This document shows, one piece after another, positions 25,001-39,500 of a stretch of 64,000 nucleotides of DNA. The translations under genes were made by a program, and so were the position numbers. Origin of the DNA: Zoroaster sp. YZ-2022 (lineage: Eukaryota; Echinodermata; Asteroidea; Forcipulatida; Zoroasteridae). The notes under the pieces are model-generated. The model was given only the letters and a program-made list of their open reading frames with translations, searched no databases and was not told the DNA's origin. Position 1 is the stretch's first letter; every line of letters begins with the position of its first letter. The stretch spans positions 20,393,843 to 20,457,842 of the forward strand of contig CM055816.1 of assembly GCA_029582265.1 (NCBI GenBank), in the 5' to 3' direction.

Positions 25001-28000
25001 TTATTCATGTTCAGGGGCCTTGTAGGGTCTAAGACACTCACCAATGAAGACATGGCCTCGGCAATGGATAAGATGCGAGATCATATTACTGGTGAGATGC
25101 TTGTAGTTATTCAGGTTCATGGGCCTTGTAGGGTCTAAAGGCAAAACAAATTTGTTAATAAAACAAAAAAGTTCCTTTTCCTCTTTTCAGCTAAGAACGT
25201 TGCTTGTGACATCGCCGAGAAACTTTGTGAGTCAGTGTCGACCAAGCTAGAGGGAAAAGTCCTCGGTACATTAAGCCGTAAGTTCAGCATAATTATTTTA
25301 TTGCTTAAAATCAGTGTACACTTTTAGTTAAATGTCTGTAATTATGCATCGATGCTTTATTAGAATCAAGAGAGATGTATAATAGGGGTGATGATATTGA
25401 ATTTTTTTGATAATCGATTTTTGACGGCATAATATCGGCGATATACAATATTATCGTCTCAATACGCAGATTTTTTAAATACATAAAAAAATGTATGTAT
25501 CGTACATTAGCGACATTGACACCCATATATGAACTACTTTTACAGTTCTACAGGGAAGTTGCGTGGGTAATGAATTAAAGACCACAATCGCAAGTAGTGG
25601 GAACATGAGCGGCGCAGTGTCTTGATTTTTTTCTTTCTTTTAAGCTCTTCACGGTACCGTAACTCCAGCAATATTTTAACTAAAAATAGCTATATAAATT
25701 TGATACCGGCTCTATTTTTGGAATATCGGCTATTGGAATATCATCAATATAGCGATATTTCGATGACCCCTTTTGTTTAGCTGCAATTGTAAAAGTTTCA
25801 TAGTGCGGCTCTGAGGAGAGACGTGCGCAGAAACCTTTTTGGGGGCCTCAGTTAAGTTTTATACTTTCCTTAACCCTAACTCCCTAGGCCCATTTGCTTA
25901 CACATAACCTGAATCCTTCCTAACTCCCTAGGCCCATTTGCTTACACATAACCTGAATCCTTCCTAACTCCCTAGGCCCATTTGCTTACACGTAACCTGA
26001 ATCCTTCCTAACTCCCTAGGCCCATTTGCTTACACATAACCTGAATCCTTCCTAACTCCCTAGGCCCATTTGCTTACACATAACCTGAATCCTTCCTAAC
26101 TCCCTAGGCCCATTTGCTTAATCGTAACCTGAATCCTTCCTAACTCCCTAGGCCCATTTGCTTACACATAACCTGAATCCTTCCTAACTCCCTAGGCCCA
26201 TTTGCTTACACATAACCTGAATCCTTCCTAACTCCCTAGGCCCATTTGCTTACACATAACCTGAATCCTTCCTAATTCCCTGGGCCCATTTGCTTACACA
26301 TAACCTGAATCCTTCCTAACTCCCTAGGCCCACTTGCTTACACATAACCTGAATCCTTCCTAACTCCCTAGGCCCATTTGCTTACACATAACCCGAATCC
26401 TTCCTAACTCCCTATGCCCATTTGCTTACACATAACCTGAATCCTTCCTAACTCCCTAGGCCCACTTGCTTACACATAACCTGAATCCTTCCTAACTCCC
26501 TAGGCCCATTTGCTTACACATAACCTGAATCCTTCCTAACTCCCTAGGCCCATTTGCTTACACATAACCCGAATCCTTCCTAACTCCCTAGGCCCATTTG
26601 CTTACACGTAACCCGAATCCTTCCTAACTCCCTAGGCCCATTTGCTTACACGTAACCCGAATCCTTCCTAACTCCCTAGGCCCATTTGCTTACACGTAAC
26701 CCGAATCCTTCCTAACTCCCTAGGCCCATTTGCTTACACATAACCTGAATCCTTCCTAACTCCCTAGGCCCATTTGCTTACGTAACCCGAATCCTTCCTA
26801 ACTCCCTAGGCCCATTTGCTTACACGTAACCCGAATCCTTCCTAACTCCCTAGGCCCATTTGCTTACACATAACCTGAATCCTTCCTAACTCCCTAGGCC
26901 CATTTGCTTACACGTAACCCGAATCCTTCCTAACTCCCTAGGCCCACTTGCTTACACACAACCTGAATCCTTCCTAACTCCCTAGGCCCATTTGCTTACA
27001 CATAACCTGAATCCTTCCTAACTCCCTAGGCCCATTTGCTTACACGTAACCCGAATCCTTCCTAACTCCCTATGCCCATTTGCTTACACATAACCTGAAT
27101 CCTTCCTAACTCCCTAGGCCCATTTGCTTACACATAACCTGAATCCTTCCTATAACTCCCTAGGCCCATTTGCTTACACATAACCTGAATCCTTCCTAAC
27201 TCCCTAGGCCCATTTGCTGACACATAACCTGAATCCTTCCTAACTCCCTCGGCCCATTTGCTTACACATAACCTAAACCCTTCCTAACTCCCTAGGCCCA
27301 TTTGCTGACACATAACATGACATGTATGCACACATGTGTTTCTAATCTGTGATACATGTACATGGCCAGGGACCCTCCCTGCATGCATGGAGCAATTATT
27401 ATTTTTTATTATTATTATTATTTATTCGGCCAGAAAATGCAACAATAATACAAACAATACAAATCATACATGAAAATAAATCATGGTAACTCTTTCGAAT
27501 TAACAGGAAACAAATTAAGGAAAATATGATAAGAGGTGACAGAAGCCATCTCATGGAACAACACAGGAAAATAAATTAATTTAAAGGCAGGAAAAAAGGC
27601 AGGCGTAGATAAGACAAAACAAAACAAATCCATTTTAAGATGGCCAGGATTAATAAAAGTGTACTTAAACACTGTGACTCGAAAGCCTATCAATCCAGTC
27701 TTAAAAAGTAACACTGATTTCGAAAAATAAAATATGATATATCTAAGCATAAAATAAAAATGTATACACATGTAAATAAAAAGATACAACATGAATCAAA
27801 CCACTGGAACAGTCAATACAATGAAACAGTAATATCAACAACCAAACAAACAATAGGCACCCCAACAAACAAACACACAGACAAACAAACAAACAAGCAC
27901 TGACCTTGCAATCACTACAACAAACATGGATGTACATGTACCATAGAAAGGCAAGTATGCCTAATAACCTCATTCCTCCAAAATCCTTCACTTTAGCAAA

Positions 28001-31000
28001 GAGCATGTAGCATGTAACCTCAATCCTTCAAAATCCTTCACTTTAGCAAAGAGCATGTAGCATGTAACCTCAATCCTTCAAAATCCTTCACTTTAGCAAA
28101 GAGCATGTAGCATGTAACCTCAATCCTTCAAAATCCTTCACTTTAGCAAAGAGCATGTAGCATGTAACCTCAATCCTTCAAAATCCTTCACTTTAGCAAA
28201 GAGGATTTTGGAGGATTTGGGAAGGTTAGGGTTAAACAGCACGATGATATTTATTTTGCATCTTGTACACAGGTGTGACTTCAGTGGTTCGTGAGGGGAT
28301 CCAGGAGTCACTGGTACAGATTCTATCTCCACGTCGTCGTATTGACATCTTACGTGATGCTATGGATATATGCTCCCGTGGTCGTCCTTACTCCATGGTG
28401 TTCTGCGGCGTCAATGGAGTGGGAAAGTCCACTAACTTGGCCAAGGTATCATAAAGATTTATTGTAACTGTTTCATATTGAACTTATCTATGACAAACTC
28501 TTTCCAAATACATTACTGAATTCTTTGTAGTCATGCATTGTAAAAACGGAGGTGAAAATGTGACCAAGTGGAATTTAAAGGGAAGGTACATCATTGGTAT
28601 TTAGAAATGTACGTTCATTTGGGTAAATTGTCTGTAGATGCATCCATGTCTGTAGATGCATCCATGTCTGTCTGTAGGTGCATCCATGTCTGTAGATGCA
28701 TCCACGTCTGTCTGTAGATGCATCCATGTCTGTCTGTAGATGCATCCACGTCTGTCTGTAGATGCATCTATGTCTGTCTGTAGATGCATCCACGTCTGTC
28801 TGTAGATGCATCTATGTCTGTCTGTAGATGCATCCACGTCTGTCTGTAGATGCATCCACGTCTGTCTGTAGATGCATCCATGTCTGTCTGTAGATGCATC
28901 CATAGCTGTACGTGCATCCATGTCTGTAGGTGCATCATGTCTGTAGGTGCATCCATGTCTGTAGGTGCATCCATGTCTGTAGATGCATCCACGTCTGTAG
29001 GTGCATCCATGTCTGTAGATGCATTCACGTCTGTCTGTAGATGCATCTATGTCTGTCTGTAGATGCATCCATGTCTGTCTGTAGATGCATCTATGTCTGT
29101 AGATGCATCCATGTCTGTCTGTAGATGCATCTATGTCTGTCTGTAGGTGCATCCATGTCTGTCTGTAGATGCATCCATGTCTGTCTGTAGGTTCATCCAT
29201 GTCTGTCTGTAGGTGCATCCATGTCTGTAGGTGCATCTATGTCTGTAGATGCATCCATGTCGGTCTGTAGGTGCATCCATGTCTGTAGGTGCATCTATGT
29301 CTGTAGATGCATCCATGTCGGTCTGTAGATGCATCCACGTCTGTCTGTAGATGCATCCACGTCTGTCTGTAGATGCATCCACGTCTGTCTGTAGATGCAT
29401 CCACGTCTGTCTGTAGATGCATCCACGTCTGTCTGTAGATGCATCCACGTCTGTCTGTATATGCATCCACGTCTGTCTGTAGATGCATCCACGTCTGTCT
29501 GTAGATGCATCCACGTCTGTCTGTAGATGCATCCACGTCTGTCTGTAGATGCATCCACGTCTGTCTGTAGATGCATCTATGTCTGTCTGTAGATGCATCC
29601 ACGTCTGTCTGTAGATGCATCCACGTCTGTCTGTAGATGCATCCACGTCTGTCTGTAGATGCATCCACGTCTGTCTGTAGATGCATCCACGTCTGTCTGT
29701 AGATGCATCCACGTCTGTCTGTAGATGCATCCATGTCTGTAGATGCATCCACGTCTGTCTGTAGATGCATCCACGTCTGTCTGTAGATGCATCCACGTCT
29801 GTCTGTAGATGCATCCACGTCTGTCTGTAGATGCATCCACGTCTGTCTGTAGATGCATCCACGTCTGTCTGTAGATGCATCCACGTCTGTCTGTAGATGC
29901 ATCCACGTCTGTCTGTAGATGCATCCACGTCTGTCTGTAGATGCATCCACGTCTGTCTGTAGATGCATCCACGTCTGTCTGTAGATGCATCCACGTCTGT
30001 CTGTAGATGCATCCACGTCTGTCTGTAGATGCATCCACGTCTGTCTGTAGATGCATCCACGTCTGTCTGTAGATGCATCCACGTCTGTCTGTAGATGCAT
30101 TCACGTCTGTCTGTAGATGCATCTATGTCTGTCTGTAGATGCATCCATGTCTGTCTGTAGATGCATCTATGTCTGTAGATGCATCCACGTCTGTCTGTAG
30201 ATGCATCCACGTCTGTCTGTAGATGCATCCACGTCTGTCTGTAGATGCATCCACGTCTGTCTGTAGATGCATCCACGTCTGTCTGTAGATGCATCTGTGT
30301 CTGTAGATGCATCCACGTCTGTCTGTAGATGCATCCACGTCTGTCTGTAGATGCATCCACGTCTGTCTGTAGATGCATCCACGTCTGTCTGTAGATGCAT
30401 CCACGTCTGTCTGTAGATGCATCCACGTCTGTCTGTAGATGCATCCACGTCTGTCTGTAGATGCATCCACGTCTGTCTGTAGATGCATCCACGTCTGTCT
30501 GTAGATGCATCCACGTCTGTCTGTAGATGCATTCACGTCTGTCTGTAGATGCATCTATGTCTGTCTGTAGATGCATCCATGTCTGTCTGTAGATGCATCT
30601 ATGTCTGTAGATGCATCCATGTCTGTCTGTAGATGCATCTATGTCTGTCTGTAGGTGCATCCATGTCTGTCTGTAGATGCATCCATGTCTGTCTGTAGGT
30701 TCATCCATGTCTGTCTGTAGGTGCATCCATGTCTGTAGGTGCATCTATGTCTGTAGATGCATCCATGTCGGTCTGTAGGTGCATCCATGTCTGTAGGTGC
30801 ATCTATGTCTGTAGATGCATCCACGTCTGTCTGTAGATGCATCCACGTCTGTCTGTAGATGCATCCATGTCTGTAGATGCATCCACGTCTGTCTGTAGAT
30901 GCATCCACGTCTGTCTGTAGATGCATCCATGTCTGTCTGTAGATGCATCCATAGCTGTACGTGCATCCATGTCTGTAGGTGCATCCATATAATTTGTAAG

Positions 31001-33560
31001 AATCAAGATATATGTATAAAAACCAATCTTTGAAAGTCAGTTTATTTAATTTTGTCAATTATAAGGAGAAAATTGTGAAAATGCATTCAGATTGTTTGTA
31101 TCCATTCCAATGTGCAATTTCTGGAAAAGTGGGATATTTACCAGGCCTGTGATTATCTCGGGATATTTTCCTGATTTCAGGATTTTTTTTACAAATCTCC
31201 ATTTGCCTCAGAATTTTCTTGAAAGAAGAGAAGTATCCACCAAGGAAAGAAAGAAGTAGCCTGTATTGTGTCCAAACCTCTAGTTTCTTGTTTGTGGGGA
31301 TGTGGAGAGTCTGTAAATCGTCGAAAATTAAACATCCAGGAGGTTCAGGGGGGCTTTGTCCTCTAGACCAAAGGGAGACCCAGGATCGCTTGCCATTTTT
31401 CACAATTTTGTTACTTTTGTCAAATCACACCCCCGAGTTAATCCTGAAAGAAATTTGAGATACCAAACTCGTTAATTTATATTTTCAGATCTGTTTTTGG
31501 TTAGTTGAGAATGGTTTCAATGTACTGATTGCCGCCTGTGATACATTTCGTGCTGGAGCTGTCGAGCAACTCCGTACCCATACCAGTCATCTGAACGCTC
31601 TCCACCCTGCCGAGAAACATGGAGGGCGTTCTCCGGTACAGCTCTATGAGAAAGGTTATGGGAAGGATGCAGCTGGCATAGCTATGGAGGCTATCAAATA
31701 TGGTAATACTCGTGGCGCGTGTTTTCGCGACCCTGACCAGAAACATGTTAGGGGTTCTCATGGGCGGATCCAGAACATTTTTTAGGGGGGGGGGGGGGGG
31801 GGCTGAGAATCAAAAACAATTTATTTTCAGTACAGTACTAAGTAGGTCACCTCCTTATGTTTATCCTGCACACTGTGGGAATGGGAGTGCGTTCTCTCCT
31901 CCCCTCCCTCTCTCTCTCTCTCTCTCTTTTTTATTTATTTTATTTTATTTTATTTTTTTAACGATTTTAGGGGGCTACAACCCCCTTAGACCCCTGGATC
32001 CGCCAATGGTTCTGTTATTGGTTAAGCTTTTTCGTGAGTCAGGTTGCGCTGCAATGACGTCAATGTTCTGACCAAACGTAAACCGAAGTTTGTGATTGGT
32101 TCTATTTTGACAAAATTTTAATTACACGTATATTTTGAGAAACGGTGATGATTGAACATGTCACAAACTGAAAATAATTTTCTGGTTATGTTCACGTTTA
32201 CACATAATAATAATAATAATAATAATAATGTGGACTTATATAGCACATGTATCCACTAAACTGGTGCTCAAGGCGCATTATATTATTACCCCTGCTCATC
32301 AGGCTCATAAATCATTCCTGAAACCATCTCAGCTCCCTGGGGAGAGTATACAGCTCAATTGCTGCCATTACAGCGCATATAGGGCTAATCAAACACAACA
32401 ACCAACTCTGCCCTCACAGGTACCCATTTACCCCTGGGTGGAGAGAAGCAATTATGGTAAAGTGTCTTGCTCAAGGACACAAGCAACATGGCTGCGGTTG
32501 AGATTCGAACCCACATTCTGACGACTCGGCCATCAGAACACAAATGATGCATTAAACCGCTCAACCATGGCACTCCACATAGATATGCCATCTTGTTTCT
32601 GGTCAAGAATTTGACGTCAGAAACAAGTTTCTTTTCATGTTTACCAAAACACATCCCAGATCTCTATTGCACTTACTGAATAGAGGGTCGACCTATTGGT
32701 AAAAGCATTGTCTTGTATTGTAGAGAGGGTCAAAATGACAGTAAAAACCAGTCAAAAATGCCCCCTGTGTGCATATTTGGGTCAACAGTCAAAACAGACA
32801 GTTGACTGATTTTGACCTCTATAGCTACTTTCCACAAAAGTGCAGCAATAGTAGGAGGTTTAAGTAAGGCAGTTGACTGATTTTGAGGGTTAATGATAAT
32901 TTCATATGTTGATTTCATTAGGAAAGTCAATAATAATAGTAATTTGTTTCTTCATTGCATCTCAATCAAGGTGTTGTCCAGGATTTAGAAATACGGTGTC
33001 CAAATGTAAATGACAAATAAAATCTTCTTCATCTTTCGGCTGCTCCTTGTTGTTAGGGGTCGCCACAGTGAATCATCTGTTTCCATCTCTTCCTGTCCTC
33101 TGCATCTTCCTCTGTTGCACCAACCACCTGCATGTCCTCCCTCACCACATCCATAAACCTCCTCTTTGGCCTTCCTCTTTTCCTCGTGCCTGGCAACTCC
33201 ATTTTTAGCATCCTTTTCCCGACATACACCTCATCTCGTGGCCAAGCGGTCTAGCTTACCGGACTCAAGTTCTGGTGTTAGCAGCAGAATGTGGGTTCGA
33301 ATCCCGGCCGTGACACTTGTGTCCTTGAGCAAGACACTTAACCATAATTGCTTCTCTCCACCCAGGGGTTAAATGGGTACCTGTGAGGGCAGAGTTGGTT
33401 GATTAGCCCTATATGCGCTGTAATGGCAGCAATTGAGCTGTATACTCCCCAGGGAGCTGAGATGGTTTCAGGAATGATTTATGAGCCTTATGAGCAGGGG
33501 TAATAATATGCACCCTGAGCACCACTCAGTTGGTGGATACATGCGCTATATAAGTCCACA

Positions 33561-33593
<33 letters not shown>

Positions 33594-36500
33594 CATCTCT
33601 CCTCTGCACATGTCCAAACCATCTCAATCTCACCTCTCTCACTTTGTCTCCAAACCGTCTAACATGAGCTGTCCCTCTAATATACTCATTCCTAATCTTG
33701 TCCATCCTCGTTACTCCCAACGAAAACCTTAGCATCTGACAGATAAAATAGAGTGTCCAAATTTGCTGGGAAGTGACGGATTGCTAAAAAATCGTATTTT
33801 TTTGGAAAATGAGTTTAGTCAATATTTGGACTTCAAATACTGTTATCTTTCATTTCACCAAGTTTTAATCCGCAAAACTATCTAGTTTTCTAATTAAAGT
33901 AATGAAGTTTTTGTAAAATTGAAGTAAACTGTGGTTTTGTTTTCACGAAGTGACCGATCGCAGCCTTGTGCATGTATTACTGCATGTATTTTATGCGAAC
34001 GGCGTGTTTTTAAGTTTTCACGAACTGACACAATTCGATCACGCCACACGTGTGTTCCACGAAGTTGACGCGTGTCCATATACTAATGCACAGGAAACGT
34101 CAGTTCGTGAAAACTTGACAACAGCGTGTGCAGTTTTCACAAAATGACTGTTTGGTTTATAAGTTTATTACTCGTTTATAGTTATTTTCCTCTACAAAAC
34201 AAATCTAGTTACGTATCATATGAGATTTCAGCTTTCTAACAAAGTAAAAATTAATGATCTTCGAGATTAAAATGACATCGAAACCGCGGTTTTAAAACTT
34301 GACGAACTTCAATCGCTTATATCTCACAACGCGATTTTACCACGACGTGGACGAATATAATAATAATAATAATAATAATAAAGATTTATAGCGCGCACAT
34401 ATCCACCCTGCTGGGCGCTCAAGGCGCGGAAACAAAGATAAAAACATGAATACAAACAATATACAATGATAACATAGGGAAAAATTATGTACTGAGATAC
34501 ACGTACCTACAATGGAATTACAAATATACATCATCTTTGAAGAATTGTGACATAAGATGAGTTTTAAGCATCGACTTAAATCTAGTTATACTATGACAAG
34601 ATTTGAGTTTAGTTGGAAGATGATTCCAGAGTCTCGGAGCCGCGACAGAAAAAGACCTATCACCCCAGTTCCGCTTTTGATGTTGGTTCCTTTAGGAGTG
34701 ACATGTTGCTGGAGCGCAAATTATGTGATGGAGTGTAGACTTTAAGCAGTTCAGAAATATAAATTGGAGCAATGTTATTAAAAGATTTGTGAACAATTAG
34801 CATAAGTTTAAAACAATTCTCTGTGAAACAGGAAGCCAGTGCAGTTCTTTTCAAGATTGGCGTGATATGGCATGACTTTTTGGACAAAGTCACAACACGA
34901 GCTGCTGTGTTTTGTATGTTCTGAAGACTAGATATTTGATTCTGCGGGAGACCGTAGAGTAGAGCATTCCGTTATCGGGACGTGATGTGACAAACGCATG
35001 AATAATTTGTTCAGTAGCACTTTTATTCAAGTATTTCCTTATTCGGCTGATATTTCTGATATGAAATGATGATATGCGAACAATGTTGGAGATATGAGGT
35101 TTTAAAGTCATTGTCGAGTCAAATATAACACCCAAATTACGTGCTTGTGATGAGGGGGTTATCTGCAGTCACCAATTGCAATAGATGGAAGAGAAACTTT
35201 AGACAATTGCTGACGTGATCCAAATAGAACAAATTCTGTTTTTCGTCGTTCAATTTCAGGAAGTTTTGTCGCATCCAACTTCGAATCTCTTGAATACATT
35301 TCTCCAGTGTTGTAATGCAGGAATCGGCAGGTTCTTGAGAAGATTTAAAAGTAATGTAGAGCTGCGTGTCATCAGCGTAGACATGGTAATTTAAATTATA
35401 CTTCAAAATGATATCACGAACTGGAAACGTATAAACAGTAAACCACTGTGGGCCGAGCACGGAGCCTTGGGGTACAGAATAGTCAAGAATAACAGGCTCG
35501 GAGGTGGCATTACCAATACAAACATGCTGAGGCCTATTTAAAATGTAGGACTTACACCAATCCAGGGCTGTGTCATGTATTCCAAGATGATATTGCAGGC
35601 GGGAGAGAAGGATTTTGTGATCGACCGTGTCAAAAGCGGCGCTTAAGTCTAACAAAACTAATGCAGTGATTTTTCCATCATCCATGGCAGATAAAATGTC
35701 ATTGTTGACGCGGAGAAGAGCAGTTTCCGTTCCATGAAATGGTTTATAGGCTGACTGAAATGTATCCGACAGGTTATTCACACGAACATGGTCAGAGATC
35801 CGTGATGAAACAACTCGCTCGATTGTTTTTCCAAGGTACTTTAAATTCGCCACCGGGTCGGTAATTTTTGAAAACTTCCTTGTCCAAATTGGGTTTCTTC
35901 AGGAGTGGTTTAACATGAGCAATCTTCTGGCTATCAGGAAACAACCGGAAGAAAGAGATCTGTTTACAATAATTGTGATATACTTAGCAAACACATCAAT
36001 ATTTTGTTTTATTAGCGAAGTTGGCACTGGATCAAGTTCACCACGATTTTGATGGCGATTTCATGATGAGTTTCTTGATCTCCGTAACACTAGTAGGCTC
36101 AAACATAGACAGTCTACATTGTGGATCCTTGCGTGATGGTGTTTGTGATAGAATGACAGGTACTGGGGGAAAATAACGACGGATATTCTCAATTTGTGTG
36201 ACAAAAAAGTTTGAAAATTCATTAGCGAGGTCCTGATTGGAGTGTGTAGATGGAAGCACTGGAGCTTTGGGTTTATGAAGCAGCTTTTCAACAATGTTAA
36301 AGAGTTTTTTCTGATCGCCAGAGTTCTCTTCCACAAGAGATGAGTAGTGAGTTATTTTGGCCTGGTTAATCATGTTCTTCACAATATCTCGTTGGTTACA
36401 GTATTCTTGCCGATGTACTCCAAGTTTCCCATTGTCACGCCATTTTCGTTCAAGTTGACGACGGATTTTCCTTGCAGCACGAATATCATCATTGAACCAG

Positions 36501-39500
36501 GGGGATTCAGATTGTAGTTTTACAGTTCTAGTTTTTTGCGGAGCATGATCGTCCAAGATGTTACGGACAGTAGATTCAAATAGATTGACACAAGAATCCA
36601 GCTCACCATCTTCAAGGTTTATGTCACTTCGTGAAAACTGCGATGAATTGTTCACTTACAATATGTTTACATGTAAATGACAGATAAAATAGGGTGTCCA
36701 AATTGTTCACTTACAATACTTTTACATGTAAATGACAGATGAAACAGGGTGTCCAAATTGTTCACTTACAATACTTGTACATGTAAATGACAGATGAAAC
36801 AGGGTGTCCAAATTGTTCACTTACAATACTTGTACATGTAAATGACAGATGAAACAGGGTGTCCAAATTGTTCACTTACAATACTTGTAGATGTAAATGA
36901 CAGATGAAACAGGGTGTCCAAATTGTTCACTTACAATACTTTTACATGTAAATGACAGATGAAATAGGGTGTCCAAATTGTTCACTTACAATACTTTTAC
37001 ATGTAAATGACAGATGAAACAGGGTGTCCAAATTGTTCACTTACAATACTTGTACATGTAAATGACAGATGAAACAGGGTGTCCAAATTGTTCACTTACA
37101 ATACTTGTACATGTAAATGACAGATGAAACAGGGTGTCCAAATTGTTCACTTACAATACTTGTACATGTAAATGACAGATGAAACAGGGTGTCCAAATTG
37201 TTCACTTACAATACTTGTACATGTAAATGACAGATGAAACAGGGTGTCCAAATTGTTCACTTACAATACTTGTACATGTAAATGACAGATGAAACAGGGT
37301 GTCCAAATTGTTCACTTACAATACTTGTACATGTAAATGACAGATGAAACAGGGTGTCCAAATTGTTCACTTACAATACTTTTACATGTAAATGACAGAT
37401 GAAACAGGGTGTCCAAATTGTTCACTTACAATACTTTTACATGTAAATGACAGATGAAACAGGGTGTCCAAATTGTTCACTTACAATACTTTTACATGTA
37501 AATGACAGATGAAACAGGGTGTCCAAATTGTTCACTTACAATACTTTTACATGTAAATGACAGATGAAACAGGGTGTCCAAATTGTTCACTTACAATACT
37601 TGTACATGTAAATGACAGATGAAACAGGGTGTCCAAATTGTTCACTTACAATACTTTTTACATGTAAATGACAGATGAAACAGGGTGTCCAAATTGTTCA
37701 CTTACAATACTTGTACATGTAAATGACAGATGAAACAGGGTGTCCAAATTGTTCACTTACAATACTTGTACATGTAAATGACAGATGAAACAGGGTGTCC
37801 AAATTGTTCACTTACAATACTTTTACATGTAAATGACAGATGAAACAGGGTGTCCAAATTGTTCACTTACAATACTTGTACATGTAAATGACAGATGAAA
37901 CAGGGTGTCCAAATTGTTCACTTACAATACTTTTACATGTAAATGACAGATGAAACAGGGTGTCCAAATTGTTCACTTACAATACTTTTACATGTAAATG
38001 ACAGATGAAACAGGGTGTCCAAATTGTTCACTTACAATACTTTTACATGTAAATGACAGATGAAACAGGGTGTCCAAATTGTTCACTTACAATACTTTTA
38101 CATGTAAATGACAGATGAAACAGGGTGTCCAAATTGTTCACTTACAATACTTGTACATGTAAATGACAGATGAAACAGGGTGTCCAAATTGTTCACTTAC
38201 AATACTTGTACATGTAAATGACAGATAAAATAGGCTGTCCAAATTTGCTGGAAATTTCAAAACGGTGACAGATGAAATAGGGTGTCCAAAATTGAAACTG
38301 GGTGTCCAAAAGACACCCCTCTGGCTAATACTGTGATCTCAATGATGTTTATTCATGTTAGTCTGATGTTGTTTTGTTGTGTTTCCTTCCTCCTAGCCCG
38401 AGATTACCACTTTGACATTGTGTTGATTGATACAGCAGGACGTATGCAAGACAATGAGCCTCTAATGAGAGCACTATCTAAGGTAATTACTCTGTCCTCA
38501 AGTGGATCCAGGGGTAACATTGGAACGAGCCTCTAATGAGAGCACTATCTGAGGTAATTACTCTGTCCTCTAGTGGATCCAGGGGTAACATTGGAACGAG
38601 CCTCTAATGAGAGCACTATCTGAGGTAATTACTCTGTCCTCTAGTGGATCCAGGGGTAACATTGGAACGAGCCTCTAATGAGAGCACTGTCTGAGGTAAT
38701 TACTCTGTCCTCTAGTGGATCCAGGGGTAACATTGGAACGAGCCTCTAATGAGAGCACTGTCTGAGGTAATTACTCTGTCCTCTAGTGGATCCAGGGTAA
38801 CATTGGAACGAGCCTCTAATGAGAGCACTGTCTGAGGTAATTACTCTGTCCTCTAGTGGATCCAGGGGTAACATTGGAACGAGCCTCTAATGAGAGCACT
38901 GTCTGAGGTAATTACTCTGTCCTCTAGTGGATCCAGGGGTAACATTGGAACGAGCCTCTAATGAGAGCACTGTCTGAGGTAATTACTCTGTCCTCTAGTG
39001 GATCCAGGGGTAACATTGGAACGAGCCTCTAATGAGAGCACTATCTGATGTAATTACTCTCTGATGTAATTACTCTGTCCTCTAGTGGATCCAGGGGTAA
39101 CATTGGAACGAGCCTCTAATGAGAGCACTATCTGAGGTAATTACTCTGTCCTCTAGTGGATCCAGGGGTAACATTGGAACAAGCCTCTAATCAGAGCACT
39201 ATCTGAGGTAATTACTCTGTCCTCTAGTGGATCCAGGGGTAACATTGGAACGAGCCTCTAATGAGAGCACTATCTGATGTAATTACTCTGTCCTCTAGTG
39301 GATCCAGGGGTAACATTGGAACGAGCCTCTAATGAGAGCACTATCTGAGGTAATTACTCTGTCCTCTAGTGGATCCAGGGGTAACATTGGAACAAGCCTC
39401 TAATCAGAGCACTATCTGAGGTAATTACTCTGTCCTCTAGTGGATCCAGGGGTAACATTGGAACGAGCCTCTAATGAGAGCACTGTCTGAGGTAATTACT

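Noticed and set aside
23328..25137. Multiple duplicated SRPRA exon 8 copies as alternative exons
   Set aside because: Copies lack their own 3' splice sites and the intervening sequence introduces stops, so they are junction repeats, not a mutually exclusive exon array.
29131..30744. 537-aa and related open frames ([11 protein letters not shown] repeats) on the minus strand
   Set aside because: They follow the 22-bp minisatellite in all frames, have no non-repeat sequence and lie in SRPRA intron 10.
36650..38250. CRISPR-like regular repeat array
   Set aside because: Units are contiguous with no unique spacers, and the setting is a eukaryotic intron.
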